A DNA stretch of 64,000 nt, taken from positions 1 through 64,000 of the forward strand of contig CANLTE010000003.1 in assembly GCA_947493885.1 (NCBI GenBank). The letters run 5' to 3'. The position numbers were made by a program, and so were the translations under genes. This stretch comes from an uncultured Maribacter sp. (lineage in GTDB: Bacteria > Bacteroidota > Bacteroidia > Flavobacteriales > Flavobacteriaceae). Shown in pieces: positions 7,480 to 15,533 of this stretch (position 1 is its first letter; every line of letters starts with the position of its first letter). The notes below the pieces were generated by a model. That model searched no databases. It saw only the letters and a list, made by a program, of their open reading frames with translations, and was not told the DNA's origin.

Positions 7480-8169
7480 ATGGAATATTCAGAAACAAAT
7501 AGACTATCAAGATTAACAGCAATCTTAATTCAATTACAGACGAAACGAATTATCACTGCTGCTGAATTAGCCAGAAAATTTGATGTTAGTAAAAGAACCA
7601 TCTACAGAGATATTAAGGCATTAGAAAAATCAGGTGTTCCTGTACTAACCGAAGAGGGAAAAGGCTATACATTAATGGAAGGATATAAAGTTCCGCCTGT
7701 GATGTTCACAGAAAAACAAGCAAACGCCTTAATACTTGCAGAACAGTTAGTACTGAAAAACAAAGATGCCTCCTTTGTAAAGGATTATTCAGAAGCAATT
7801 GTTAAAATAAAGTCAATTCTAAGGTATACCGCTAAAGACAAAGCAAATTTACTCGCTAATAGAACTCAATATAACCAAGTCATAAATCAAGGCAGAAATA
7901 GCAATAACTTGTCTGATTTACAAAATGCGCTTACAAGTTATAACCTCGTCAAAATACAATATACCAACAAGGAAGGAATTGCAACGAAAAGGTTGATAGA
8001 GCCATTTGCATTATTGAATTCTGAAAATTGGTATTTGGTTGCCTTTTGTCGTCTACGTAAGGAGTTTCGGTTTTTTAGATTAGACAGAATCAAAAAAATT
8101 GAGATTCAACTGGAAAACTTTGAACCACATAATATGACTTTACAAGAATATTTTGACAAATACCATTAA
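7480..8169 (+). CDS. WYL-domain helix-turn-helix regulator
   Basis: A 229-residue YafY/DeoR-like regulator. An N-terminal HTH_11 winged helix (residues about 8-62; AAELARKFDVSKRTIYRDIKALE) is followed by a WYL domain (about 130-225; ALLNSENWYLVAFCRLRKEFRFFRLDRI). WYL domains bind nucleic-acid-type or small ligands and control the DNA-binding part. The epoxide-hydrolase-like gene begins 77 bp downstream in the same direction and is a plausible target, but that link rests on position only. Confidence 0.85.
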   Translation: MEYSETNRLSRLTAILIQLQTKRIITAAELARKFDVSKRTIYRDIKALEKSGVPVLTEEGKGYTLMEGYKVPPVMFTEKQANALILAEQLVLKNKDASFVKDYSEAIVKIKSILRYTAKDKANLLANRTQYNQVINQGRNSNNLSDLQNALTSYNLVKIQYTNKEGIATKRLIEPFALLNSENWYLVAFCRLRKEFRFFRLDRIKKIEIQLENFEPHNMTLQEYFDKYH

Positions 8170-8246
8170 CTATTTTTCCCCCTTGCCATAGGGCTGTCGC
8201 TTGCCAGATATTTATTTGTAGTAGTTAATAATTAAAATAGATAAAA

Positions 8247-9203
8247 ATGACAAGTACAATTACCTATCCAGCTGATTTCCCAGAACCAACTCTAATTTCG
8301 GTCAACGGCGTGCAACTCGAAGTCTTTGAAGCGGGCCAACAAAATATAGGAAAACCTATCGTATTATGTCACGGCTGGCCAGAGCATGCTTTTTCTTGGC
8401 GCTATCAGATACCGGTTCTTGTGGCAGCTGGTTACCACATTATTGTCCCTAACCAGAGAGGTTATGGGAACTCATCTCACCCAAGCAATGTAACTGATTA
8501 TGATATTGAACACTTAACGGGTGACCTAGTTGAGTTACTGGATTATTACGGTTATGAAGATGCAACCTTTGTTGGTCATGATTGGGGGGCAATGGTTGTT
8601 TGGTGGCTTACCTTACTACATCCAAAGAGGGTAAGCAAAATAATAAACTTGAGTGTGCCTTATCAGGAACGTTGGGAAAAACCTTGGATAGAGTTGATGG
8701 AAGCAATGTTTGGCAAAGATTTCTATTTTGTCCATTTTAATAGGCAACCAGGTGTGGCGGACACCATTTTAGAAGAAAACGCATCTCAATTCCTTCGTAA
8801 TATGTACCGAAAGAATGTGCCTTTAAAAAAGCAGCAGCCAGGTATGGCAATGATTAATTTAGCAATATCAGAAACTCCATTTGGTGAGCCAATAATGAGC
8901 GATAACGAATTGGCTGTTTTTGTTTCTGCTTTTGAAACATCGGGGTTCACAAGTAGTATAAATTGGTACAGAAACCTTGACCGTAATTGGCACTTATTGG
9001 CAAAAGTAAACCCAATTATCCAACAGCCTGCACTAATGATTTATGGTAAGCGAGATACTGTAGCTAAGTCAGAAAAACTGGTAGATTTTGTACCCAATGT
9101 AGAGGTGGTTAATCTAGATTGCGGTCATTGGATACAACAAGAAATGCCAGAAGAAACAAATCAAACAATTTTAAAATGGTTGAAACTCCAAAATCAAAGT
9201 TAG
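8247..9203 (+). CDS. Epoxide-hydrolase-like alpha/beta hydrolase
   Basis: A 318-residue alpha/beta-hydrolase fold protein. The oxyanion motif HGWPE is at residues 42-46, the nucleophile elbow is GHDWGAM with Asp112 in place of Ser, and the catalytic His is in CGHWIQQE near residue 295. Asp as nucleophile together with HGWPE points to the epoxide hydrolase / haloalkane dehalogenase group, with epoxide hydrolase favoured. The protein lacks a signal peptide and so acts in the cytosol. The natural substrate is unknown. It follows the WYL regulator. Confidence 0.8.
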   Translation: MTSTITYPADFPEPTLISVNGVQLEVFEAGQQNIGKPIVLCHGWPEHAFSWRYQIPVLVAAGYHIIVPNQRGYGNSSHPSNVTDYDIEHLTGDLVELLDYYGYEDATFVGHDWGAMVVWWLTLLHPKRVSKIINLSVPYQERWEKPWIELMEAMFGKDFYFVHFNRQPGVADTILEENASQFLRNMYRKNVPLKKQQPGMAMINLAISETPFGEPIMSDNELAVFVSAFETSGFTSSINWYRNLDRNWHLLAKVNPIIQQPALMIYGKRDTVAKSEKLVDFVPNVEVVNLDCGHWIQQEMPEETNQTILKWLKLQNQS

Positions 9204-9313
9204 TATTAAAACTAAGCTTGAAAAGCAATAGAAGTCAATGAACTAGAGAATTATTCGCATTCTTGCCATGTTGAAATCTAAACAACCTAGGTGAAAGAAA
9301 AAATGGCTTGTAG

Positions 9314-9429
9314 CATTATATGAAAGAAAAACGATTTGGGCTCATAATCAAATCGTTTTTGTGTTTAATTATATTGCTAATTAAAGGTAGTAGTTCTTTA
9401 AGCTACAATACAATAACCGTTGTATAATG
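9314..9429 (+). repeat. attC-like structured element D
   Basis: The element has outer arms CATTATA (9314-9320) and TATAATG (9423-9429). An inner 11-bp perfect hairpin, AAAAACGATTT (9327-9337) / AAATCGTTTTT (9350-9360), has the 12-nt loop GGGCTCATAATC. A second hairpin, TTAAAG (9381-9386) / CTTTAA (9396-9401), follows. The layout repeats that of 4057-4187: the same loop length, the same GGGC at the loop start, and stem bases that differ by matched changes (GATTT/AAATC versus GGTTT/AAACC). The right end reads CGTTGTAT. Confidence 0.55.
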
Positions 9430-9440
9430 TTTACGTAAAT

Positions 9441-9913
9441 ATAAAATCAAGAGTTTTAATAATTGTGTTTTTTGTATGTCTCAGTTGCAAAAATGTACCC
9501 AAAAAAGAAACTTAAGAAATACAAGTTACAGTTGATTCAATTGGATTGAGGGTAAAATCCACGGAAAAAAATCAATAAACTCAAATCTGATTTCTTTTAT
9601 TGAAAATCCGATAGATCTACATGATTTGAAAAAAAGTAGAGGAGGATATGTAACAACAGACCTTACCAATGGGCTGAAATTTTATTTTCACCCCAAAATT
9701 ATGGACTCAATATTTTATTCGTATGATTTATTTACCGAAAATATTCAAGAAAAAGGAGTTAACAAAGCGATAGTCTTTAAGTATAGCGTTAACAAACATA
9801 GCTATGAAGATGAAACTTTGGGCTTTCCAGCTATTATTGTTAATTTAATCGCTGCTTTTAAAATTATGAGTTTAATACAGTCCAAACCACATTATGATAA
9901 TAAGACACATTAA
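9441..9913 (+). pseudogene. Decayed lipoprotein gene
   Basis: The frame from 9441 reads KSRVLIIVFFVCLSCKN, a typical Bacteroidetes lipoprotein signal with lipobox LSC, but it begins with ATA instead of ATG. It stops at TAA 9513, resumes in the same frame (EIQVTVDSIG) and then shifts near 9545. The remainder continues in another frame to the stop at 9911-9913, about 120 residues (ending SLIQSKPHYDNKTH). The start-codon loss, the in-frame stop and the frameshift together show a broken gene. The mature part belongs to no family I recognise. Its end overlaps the start of the glycosidase gene. Confidence 0.6.
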
Positions 9914-11141
9914 AAAAACGGGAATCAGTATTGTTTTGCTATTCATAGGAATCAATTTTCTATCAAGTCAAGAGATAAAAACTAACGAAAGTGCCTCTTA
10001 CAAACGTTTTCGTGAAGGTAAAATTCGCTATGAAAAACACAATGAGTTTAATACGCAATTTAAATACGTAAAACTAGAAGGGTTTAATTTTGAAGAAGGA
10101 GTTGAACGTTATTATCCTTCAAGTGTTATAAAAGTAGATAGTACTTATTATATGTGGTATTCAAAGCCGCCCTCTTTTTCAAAAGTAGTTGGCCCAAATG
10201 AAGCAACAGATTCAACTAGAGCTTTTCATTGGGATCTATGTGAAGTATGGTATGCGACTTCTACAGATGGATACAAATGGAAAGAACAGGGTATTGCAAT
10301 TCCCCGAGGTGCGAAAGGGAGCTACAATCATCGCAGCGTTTTTAATCCAGATATCCTGGTCGCAAATGGAAAGTATTATATGTGTTATCAAGCAGCAGGA
10401 AGTATAAAAGATGCGCGCTGGTCTAAATTGTTTAAAACATCAGGCGATTTTGTGCCTAACGTAATTGGTATGTCAGTGGCTGATTCGCCTAATGGTCCAT
10501 GGAAGGCGCTAGATGCACCTATATTAAAACCTGGCCCAGAAGAAGATGCTTGGGATGGAGAGGTTATACACGAACCTACTTTTTTTGTTAAAGGAGGTCA
10601 ATACTATTTATATTATAAAAGTGATGGACGATTACCTTGGAAGCCAAATATCACTCCAGGAGACTTTAATAAAAAACATGCAGATATGCCACTAGCAACA
10701 GGAGTTGCCATAGCAGATAATCCTGAGGGGCCATATATTAAATCTAAATACAACCCTGTTCTTATTGGAGGACACGGAAGTATGGTTTGGCCATACCGTA
10801 ATGGGGTATGTGCTACTTTACCCGAAGGACCAGAAAGAAATAGTATTTTATTCTCTGAAGACGGAATTAATTTTTATCCTGTTATTCAGGGATTAACGGT
10901 TCCTAAAGGGGGAGGTGCTTATCGTTCAGGAAAGTTTATTGATGTTGATGAGCAGCCAGGGCAAGGTTTAACTTGGGGAGTAGGGCACGCGTTTTACCCG
11001 CAATATCATTTTGTTCGTTTTGATTGTAACTTATCTATAGAGAAAGGAGATAAAGTACGGAAGGAATATCAAATGGTGCAAGATTATATGAATAGCGATG
11101 GTTATGAGTTTGATCCTAGTTTAGACCCTAATCATAAATAA
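9894..11141 (+). CDS. GH117-like secreted glycoside hydrolase, divergent
   Basis: A 415-residue protein with a Sec signal peptide (residues 1 to about 25, INFLSSQ) and a five-bladed beta-propeller pattern. Sequence such as YVKLEGFNFEEGV, EVWYATSTDG, RSVFNPDIL and IADNPEGPYIKSKYNP strongly recalls GH117 3,6-anhydro-L-galactosidases, which finish agar breakdown in Zobellia. The three acidic residues I remember for that family appear changed: RDPSS is YYPSS (73-77), HDPT is HEPT (226-229) and GHE is GHG (293-295); His294 remains. It may have another substrate. No other agar-degrading enzyme is in the window. Confidence 0.65.
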   Translation: MIIRHIKKTGISIVLLFIGINFLSSQEIKTNESASYKRFREGKIRYEKHNEFNTQFKYVKLEGFNFEEGVERYYPSSVIKVDSTYYMWYSKPPSFSKVVGPNEATDSTRAFHWDLCEVWYATSTDGYKWKEQGIAIPRGAKGSYNHRSVFNPDILVANGKYYMCYQAAGSIKDARWSKLFKTSGDFVPNVIGMSVADSPNGPWKALDAPILKPGPEEDAWDGEVIHEPTFFVKGGQYYLYYKSDGRLPWKPNITPGDFNKKHADMPLATGVAIADNPEGPYIKSKYNPVLIGGHGSMVWPYRNGVCATLPEGPERNSILFSEDGINFYPVIQGLTVPKGGGAYRSGKFIDVDEQPGQGLTWGVGHAFYPQYHFVRFDCNLSIEKGDKVRKEYQMVQDYMNSDGYEFDPSLDPNHK

Positions 11142-11179
11142 TATTATCCTTTTTTCTTTAGCTGTAAGTGCTATTGTCA

Positions 11180-11209
11180 TCAGATAAATAATAAAACTTC
11201 TCAGACAAA
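11180..11209 (+). promoter_or_regulatory. Probable AraC-type operator at the araC-like gene
   Basis: Two 9-bp half-sites, TCAGATAAA (11180-11188) and TCAGACAAA (11201-11209), lie 21 bp apart, exactly two helical turns. A -7-like box TAAATTTC is at 11230-11237. The whole 30-bp unit recurs with only two changes at 12083-12112, at the same distance from a -7 box. It is probably bound by the AraC-family protein encoded just downstream, giving autoregulation. Confidence 0.6.
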
Positions 11210-11245
11210 TCTAAAAGGTCTTTTTTACTTAAATTTCGACCAATT

Positions 11246-12094
11246 ATGGAAGTTAAAACAATTAACCTGTTGGGTCGACCTGTATTCAATTTGGTTACAA
11301 TACAAGATATTGTACATATGCCAACTCCAATGCCGGAAGATGAAGCTGCATTTGTATATGTCTTAGAAGGGGAATGTATTAGTTACTCAGAAGTTGAGGA
11401 AATTAATATAAGGACTAATCAAGCCGTTCTTGCCAAATGTGGTAATAGTACATTTAGAACATTAAAAGTAGGCAATAGCTCAAAGTATTGCGCATTAACT
11501 GTTAAATTCCACAAAGATATCTTGGAAGAATTATATGAAAATTCATCCACTCCACTTATACCATCAAAAGAGCATCCTTTGCTGGTTAACTATACAAAGC
11601 TGGAAGTTAACAAGATTATTAATCAGTATATCAATGGATTAGTTCCATATTTTGAGAATACAAGTTTTCTTTCAGAAGACCTGCTTGTACTTAAATTAAA
11701 AGAACTTATTGTTTTGCTATTACAAACAAAAAATGCTCCAAAGGTCTTGGGGATTATGAATAATCTCTATGAAAAAAAGGTTTTTAAATTTAAGGAGATA
11801 ATAAAATCACACATCTGCTCTTCATTGAATATAAGTGAGTTAGCGCAATTGACAAATCACAGTCTTTCCTCTTTCAAGAAAGAGTTTAACCGTATTTACA
11901 ACGACACTCCAAATAATTATCTTATTACACAACGAATAGAGCTTGTGGCTAAATCTTTAATTACAACAGACAGTTCAATTAGCAATATTGCCTATGATTG
12001 TAGATTCAAAACGCTTGCTCATATGTCTAGGGTTTTTAAAACCAAATACGGTATGTCGCCTACTAAATACAGACAAAACTTCTTAGACAAATAA
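11246..12094 (+). CDS. AraC family transcriptional regulator
   Basis: A 282-residue regulator. The N-terminal part (about 1-150) is a cupin-like sensor domain (FVYVLEGECISYSEVEE). The C-terminal 100 residues contain two helix-turn-helix motifs, LNISELAQLTNHSLSSFKKEF and the second with SISNIAYDCRFKTLAHMSRVF, ending in YGMSPTKYRQ. The effector is unknown. The upstream 30-bp operator repeat and its copy beyond the gene's end imply that it controls itself and the SRPBCC-Crp operon that follows. The last codons overlap one half-site of the downstream operator. Confidence 0.9.
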   Translation: MEVKTINLLGRPVFNLVTIQDIVHMPTPMPEDEAAFVYVLEGECISYSEVEEINIRTNQAVLAKCGNSTFRTLKVGNSSKYCALTVKFHKDILEELYENSSTPLIPSKEHPLLVNYTKLEVNKIINQYINGLVPYFENTSFLSEDLLVLKLKELIVLLLQTKNAPKVLGIMNNLYEKKVFKFKEIIKSHICSSLNISELAQLTNHSLSSFKKEFNRIYNDTPNNYLITQRIELVAKSLITTDSSISNIAYDCRFKTLAHMSRVFKTKYGMSPTKYRQNFLDK

Positions 12095-12112
12095 TAAAAC
12101 TTCTCAGACAAA
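12083..12112 (+). promoter_or_regulatory. Probable AraC-type operator for the SRPBCC-Crp operon
   Basis: Half-sites TTAGACAAA (12083-12091) and TCAGACAAA (12104-12112) are 21 bp apart and flank the same 12-bp spacer as the copy at 11180-11209; 28 of 30 bases agree. A -7 box TATTTTTG lies at 12133-12140, 20 bp after the operator, as in the first copy. The second half-site takes the place of the -33 element, which suits an activator. Confidence 0.65.
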
Positions 12113-12161
12113 CTTGTGCTATTAACGCCTGTTATTTTTGTGTTATTCTAATCTAAAAATA

Positions 12162-12785
12162 ATGGAGGTAAATAGGTTTAAAACATTTTTCTTAACAGGA
12201 ATAATGTTAACGACATTTAGCACAATAGTTATGGCGCAAAAAGAACTAAAGTACAAGGAAATTAAAATGACAAAAACAAGTGAGGTTATTAATGTATCAG
12301 CAGATGAACTTTGGGAAATTATTAAAGATCCAAAATCTGTTGAAAAATGGAGCACACTTATTGATTCTGCGAGGATTTCAGGAGAGCCAGAATTCGATGG
12401 AGTTACTTGCAGTGAAAGAGTTTGTAAGGTGAACGCAAAAGGGCATCATGATTCGTATGAAAAAATAGCTTCGTACAGTGAAAAAACTCGCGAAATAAAT
12501 TTTATTTCAACAAAAAGGCCCAGCTTTATTTTGTATGTAGATACGCATTGGAAGGTAATTGAAATTGGTCCGGAACAGTCAGTCATCCAAATGAATAACA
12601 CAATGCATCTTAAACGATTTATGGGGTTTTTACTTGGCGGATTAATGAAAAAAAGTATTTTCAAAAATATTAATAACGGTATTGAGGATTTAACTGTATT
12701 TGCCGAAACAGGGGAAATTTCTGAAGCTAAAAAAAGCAGAATTGAAGCGCTTAAAAAGGAAAATAAAGAAAACCGTCTTGAATGA
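12162..12785 (+). CDS. Secreted SRPBCC (START-like) family protein
   Basis: A protein of about 207 residues from the ATG at 12162; a longer TTG start at 12138 overlaps the promoter and is unlikely. It has a signal peptide ending at STIVMAQ, then an SRPBCC/polyketide-cyclase-like fold (VINVSADELWEIIKDPKSVEKWS, about 30-190) that typically binds a hydrophobic small molecule, and a charged C-terminal helix (KSRIEALKKENKENRLE). Its stop overlaps the start of the Crp gene in an ATGA, so they form an operon probably controlled by the AraC protein upstream. Confidence 0.75.
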   Translation: MEVNRFKTFFLTGIMLTTFSTIVMAQKELKYKEIKMTKTSEVINVSADELWEIIKDPKSVEKWSTLIDSARISGEPEFDGVTCSERVCKVNAKGHHDSYEKIASYSEKTREINFISTKRPSFILYVDTHWKVIEIGPEQSVIQMNNTMHLKRFMGFLLGGLMKKSIFKNINNGIEDLTVFAETGEISEAKKSRIEALKKENKENRLE

Positions 12786-13351
12786 AAACTATTCTAATAG
12801 ATACCATAAAGGAAAAGGTTAATATCTCTGATGATGACATTAAAATAGTAACTTCTTATTTTCAAATTATACCCAAACGTAAAAATGAATATTTGGTCAA
12901 TGAAGGTGACAAGTCTTTATATCTATACTTTATAATTGATGGATTTGTTAGATGCTTTCTAACTGATGAGGGAAACGAAATAACAACGCAAATTTATACA
13001 ACTAAAGATTTTGTGACTTCTTTTGAAAGTTTTCTTAATAATGATTTCTCGAAAGAAAATATTCAATGTACTTCTGATTGTGCATTGTTAAGAATTTCGA
13101 AAGATGAATATCAACGTTTGCACAACGAGGTGTCAAATTGGTCAATATTTTGTAAAAGCGTGTACGAAGACCAAATTATGAGAATTTCAGAAAGAGCATA
13201 TTCTCTTCAAAAATTATCTGCATCAAACAGATACGTAAAACTATTAAATACACAACCGCAAATAGCTTTAAATATAGCAGTAAAACATTTAGCATCTTAT
13301 CTTGGAATTCAACCACAATCTTTGAGTAGAATTCGAAAATCTATTAAGTAA
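12782..13351 (+). CDS. Crp/Fnr family transcriptional regulator
   Basis: A 189-residue protein with a cNMP-binding-like domain (residues about 20-115; NEYLVNEGDKSLYLYFIIDGFVRC) and a C-terminal winged helix with recognition helix YLGIQPQSLSRIRKS. It is of the short Bacteroidetes type. It starts within the stop codon of the SRPBCC gene (ATGA), which indicates translational coupling. The operon thus joins a ligand-binding-type secreted protein and a regulator under the AraC operator, giving a possible two-step regulatory chain. Targets are unknown. Confidence 0.85.
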   Translation: MKTILIDTIKEKVNISDDDIKIVTSYFQIIPKRKNEYLVNEGDKSLYLYFIIDGFVRCFLTDEGNEITTQIYTTKDFVTSFESFLNNDFSKENIQCTSDCALLRISKDEYQRLHNEVSNWSIFCKSVYEDQIMRISERAYSLQKLSASNRYVKLLNTQPQIALNIAVKHLASYLGIQPQSLSRIRKSIK

Positions 13352-13381
13352 CAAATGTGATTTTTATTGGTTTTATACCTC

Positions 13382-13410
13382 CATACTTTTGAAAAAAAAA
13401 TGAAAGTATG
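13382..13410 (+). promoter_or_regulatory. -7 box inside an inverted repeat at the MBL gene start
   Basis: The -7 box TACTTTTG (13384-13391) is part of CATACTTT (13382-13389), which is an exact inverted repeat of AAAGTATG (13403-13410) covering the ATG at 13408. The layout leaves an untranslated leader of only about 10 bases. A TTTG -33 element at the right distance is not obvious. The palindrome could be an operator that overlaps both promoter and start codon. Confidence 0.45.
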
Positions 13411-14139
13411 AACAGCGTAATACCAATTTCAATCTGGTCAAGAGGATTAATCAATTGTTTCTTAATTAAAGGTACTCATAAACATATTTTAGTAGATACT
13501 GGAGTTCCAAACAGTGAAAAAAAAATTCTAAAACAATTAGCTCAACATAACATTAACTATAGAGATATTGGATTAATAATAGTTACACATTCTCATATAG
13601 ATCATTTTGGAAGCGCAGCTAAATTAAAAGAAACACTTAAAGTATCTATTCTTGCTCATGAATTGGATCAAAATTCTTTTATTGCTGGGAGAGCAGACAT
13701 TTCCACAATGAAGCTAAATAAATCGCATTGGTGGTTATTTAAACAAATAATAAAAAATCAAAATACAGTTCCGTTTACCCCAGATATTCTTTTAAAAGGT
13801 GACCAGGTTTACGATTTATCAGACTGGGGAGTGCAAGGAAAAGTAATTCACACTCCGGGGCATACTCCAGGTTCAATCTCTATTATTTTGGATAATGGAG
13901 AAGCCATAATTATGGATATGATGGCCTCGGGTATTTTATTAGGAGGTGTCTTATTTCATTCGCGGGTAAAACATCCTCCTTTTCACAATAACTTATATGA
14001 ACTTAAAAAGAGTTTTGATAAAGTATTATTGGAGAAGGGCGAGAGGTATTATTTGGGGCACGGAGGGTCTTTGAATCGCGCGCAAGTAAAAAAATATTAT
14101 GACAAATACTTGAAACATTTAGACAACATAATGGTATAA
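13408..14139 (+). CDS. MBL-fold metallo-hydrolase
   Basis: A 243-residue metallo-beta-lactamase-fold hydrolase. The metal site HxHxDH is HSHIDH at residues 61-66. The second metal motif, HTPGHTPGS, carries the third His, and a later Asp (IIMDMMASG) and GHGGS complete the set. Enzymes of this shape include glyoxalase II-like and lactonase-like hydrolases; the substrate is not evident. The protein lacks a signal peptide. The start at 13408 is set by a competing upstream ATG that stops after three codons. Confidence 0.85.
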   Translation: MNSVIPISIWSRGLINCFLIKGTHKHILVDTGVPNSEKKILKQLAQHNINYRDIGLIIVTHSHIDHFGSAAKLKETLKVSILAHELDQNSFIAGRADISTMKLNKSHWWLFKQIIKNQNTVPFTPDILLKGDQVYDLSDWGVQGKVIHTPGHTPGSISIILDNGEAIIMDMMASGILLGGVLFHSRVKHPPFHNNLYELKKSFDKVLLEKGERYYLGHGGSLNRAQVKKYYDKYLKHLDNIMV

Positions 14140-14343
14140 TATGGAATGGTTAGATGCTTCTACTATACAAACAGATTCTTGCTACTGCTTCTATATTTTA
14201 AAAATTACTAAGTGATTTTTTGTTAGTATCCATTATTAACTTCTAGATTTAAAAACATTACTTCGGAATTTTAGCCGCAACAAAACGTTAGCTCGGTCGT
14301 TTATAGTTTTAATTGTACACATTTTTAAACTAAAGCAGCTCAA

Positions 14344-15486
14344 ATGAAGAACCAAAAAAAACGAATGCAGATAGGAGAGGGGAGAATTAGTGGAGCTATT
14401 TCAATATTTCTTGGTTCTCTTTCATTGGTTGGAATACTATGTTTTAAGTTTCCAGAGCAATTAACAACACCTGAATTTCGTGAGGTATATTCTGCAAGTA
14501 TGGTTGAAAACCTTATGCTGGGAGGTATTATTGCTACGTTTCTTTTTGCCTTAATAAGCATATTACTAAACAAGAATAAAAAAAATGCGGCAATCGGAAT
14601 TTGTTTAGGGGTTTTAGCTATAGTATTTGGAGGGTTCTCTGTAGAAGGCAGAGCAGTAGAAAAAATAGACTGGAGTGTTGGTTTAGATTGGCTTATTCTG
14701 GATTTACTTATAATGGCATTGCTATTTGTACCTATAGAACTTGCTTTTCCAAAAAATAAGTTACAATCTAAATTTCATGAGGAATGGAGAACAGATTTGA
14801 TCTATTTTGGAATAAGTCATTTGGCAATTCAATTATTTGGGGTAATAACGAAAAAGCCCGCCGTTGCTTTTTTTGGTTGGCTTAATTTAGAACAAGTTCA
14901 TATTTGGGTTTCAGAACTACCTTTTGTGGTGGAGTTATTCATAGCGTTATTAATTACAGATGTATTTCAGTATTGGGCACATAGGTTTTTTCATTCGCAT
15001 CATTATTTATGGAGGTTTCATTCTATACATCATTCAACCGAAAATATGGATTGGTTGGCAGGTTCAAGAACCCATTTTATAGATATATTTTTTACCCGAA
15101 GCATTACGTATATTCCACTTTATGTACTTGGTTTTTCTACATTAACATTTAATGTATATATTTTATTTATTGCCGTTCATGCAGTGTTAATTCATGCGAA
15201 TACTAGAATTAATTTTGGCTTCTTAAAGTATATCATAACTACACCCCAGTATCACCACTGGCATCATTGTGAAGAACCAGAGCATTATGGCAATAATTTT
15301 GCTGTGGTATTTCCTTTTATTGATAAAATTTTTGGAACCTATTATCTTCCCGGAAATAAATGGCCAAAAGGAACAGGGTTAGTTGATGCATCATTTCCCA
15401 AAGGTTTTGTTAAACAATTAGTATTTCCGTTTACAAAAAACCCTTTTAAAAATGATTTGTTACCAGAAGAGAGAAGTAAACGATAA
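14344..15486 (+). CDS. Sterol desaturase / fatty-acid hydroxylase family protein with extra N-terminal helices
   Basis: A 380-residue membrane protein. Residues about 15-100 form three extra membrane helices not needed for the family. The di-iron histidine clusters follow in the C-terminal part: HRFFH, HSIHH and HHWHH. Such enzymes hydroxylate or desaturate lipids with O2. A second, shorter family member without the N-terminal extension is encoded at 49092-50048. The 204-bp gap before the gene shows no repeat or terminator that I can support. Confidence 0.85.
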   Translation: MKNQKKRMQIGEGRISGAISIFLGSLSLVGILCFKFPEQLTTPEFREVYSASMVENLMLGGIIATFLFALISILLNKNKKNAAIGICLGVLAIVFGGFSVEGRAVEKIDWSVGLDWLILDLLIMALLFVPIELAFPKNKLQSKFHEEWRTDLIYFGISHLAIQLFGVITKKPAVAFFGWLNLEQVHIWVSELPFVVELFIALLITDVFQYWAHRFFHSHHYLWRFHSIHHSTENMDWLAGSRTHFIDIFFTRSITYIPLYVLGFSTLTFNVYILFIAVHAVLIHANTRINFGFLKYIITTPQYHHWHHCEEPEHYGNNFAVVFPFIDKIFGTYYLPGNKWPKGTGLVDASFPKGFVKQLVFPFTKNPFKNDLLPEERSKR

Positions 15487-15533
15487 CCTATCTAATAAAT
15501 ATTATCAGTATTCGTTAAAAAAGAAATAACACA

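Noticed and set aside
14149-14155. GTTAGAT after the MBL gene as another cassette end
   Set aside because: It lacks the AACCATAGC context and no inverted partner is visible; a 7-bp match is expected by chance in AT-rich DNA.
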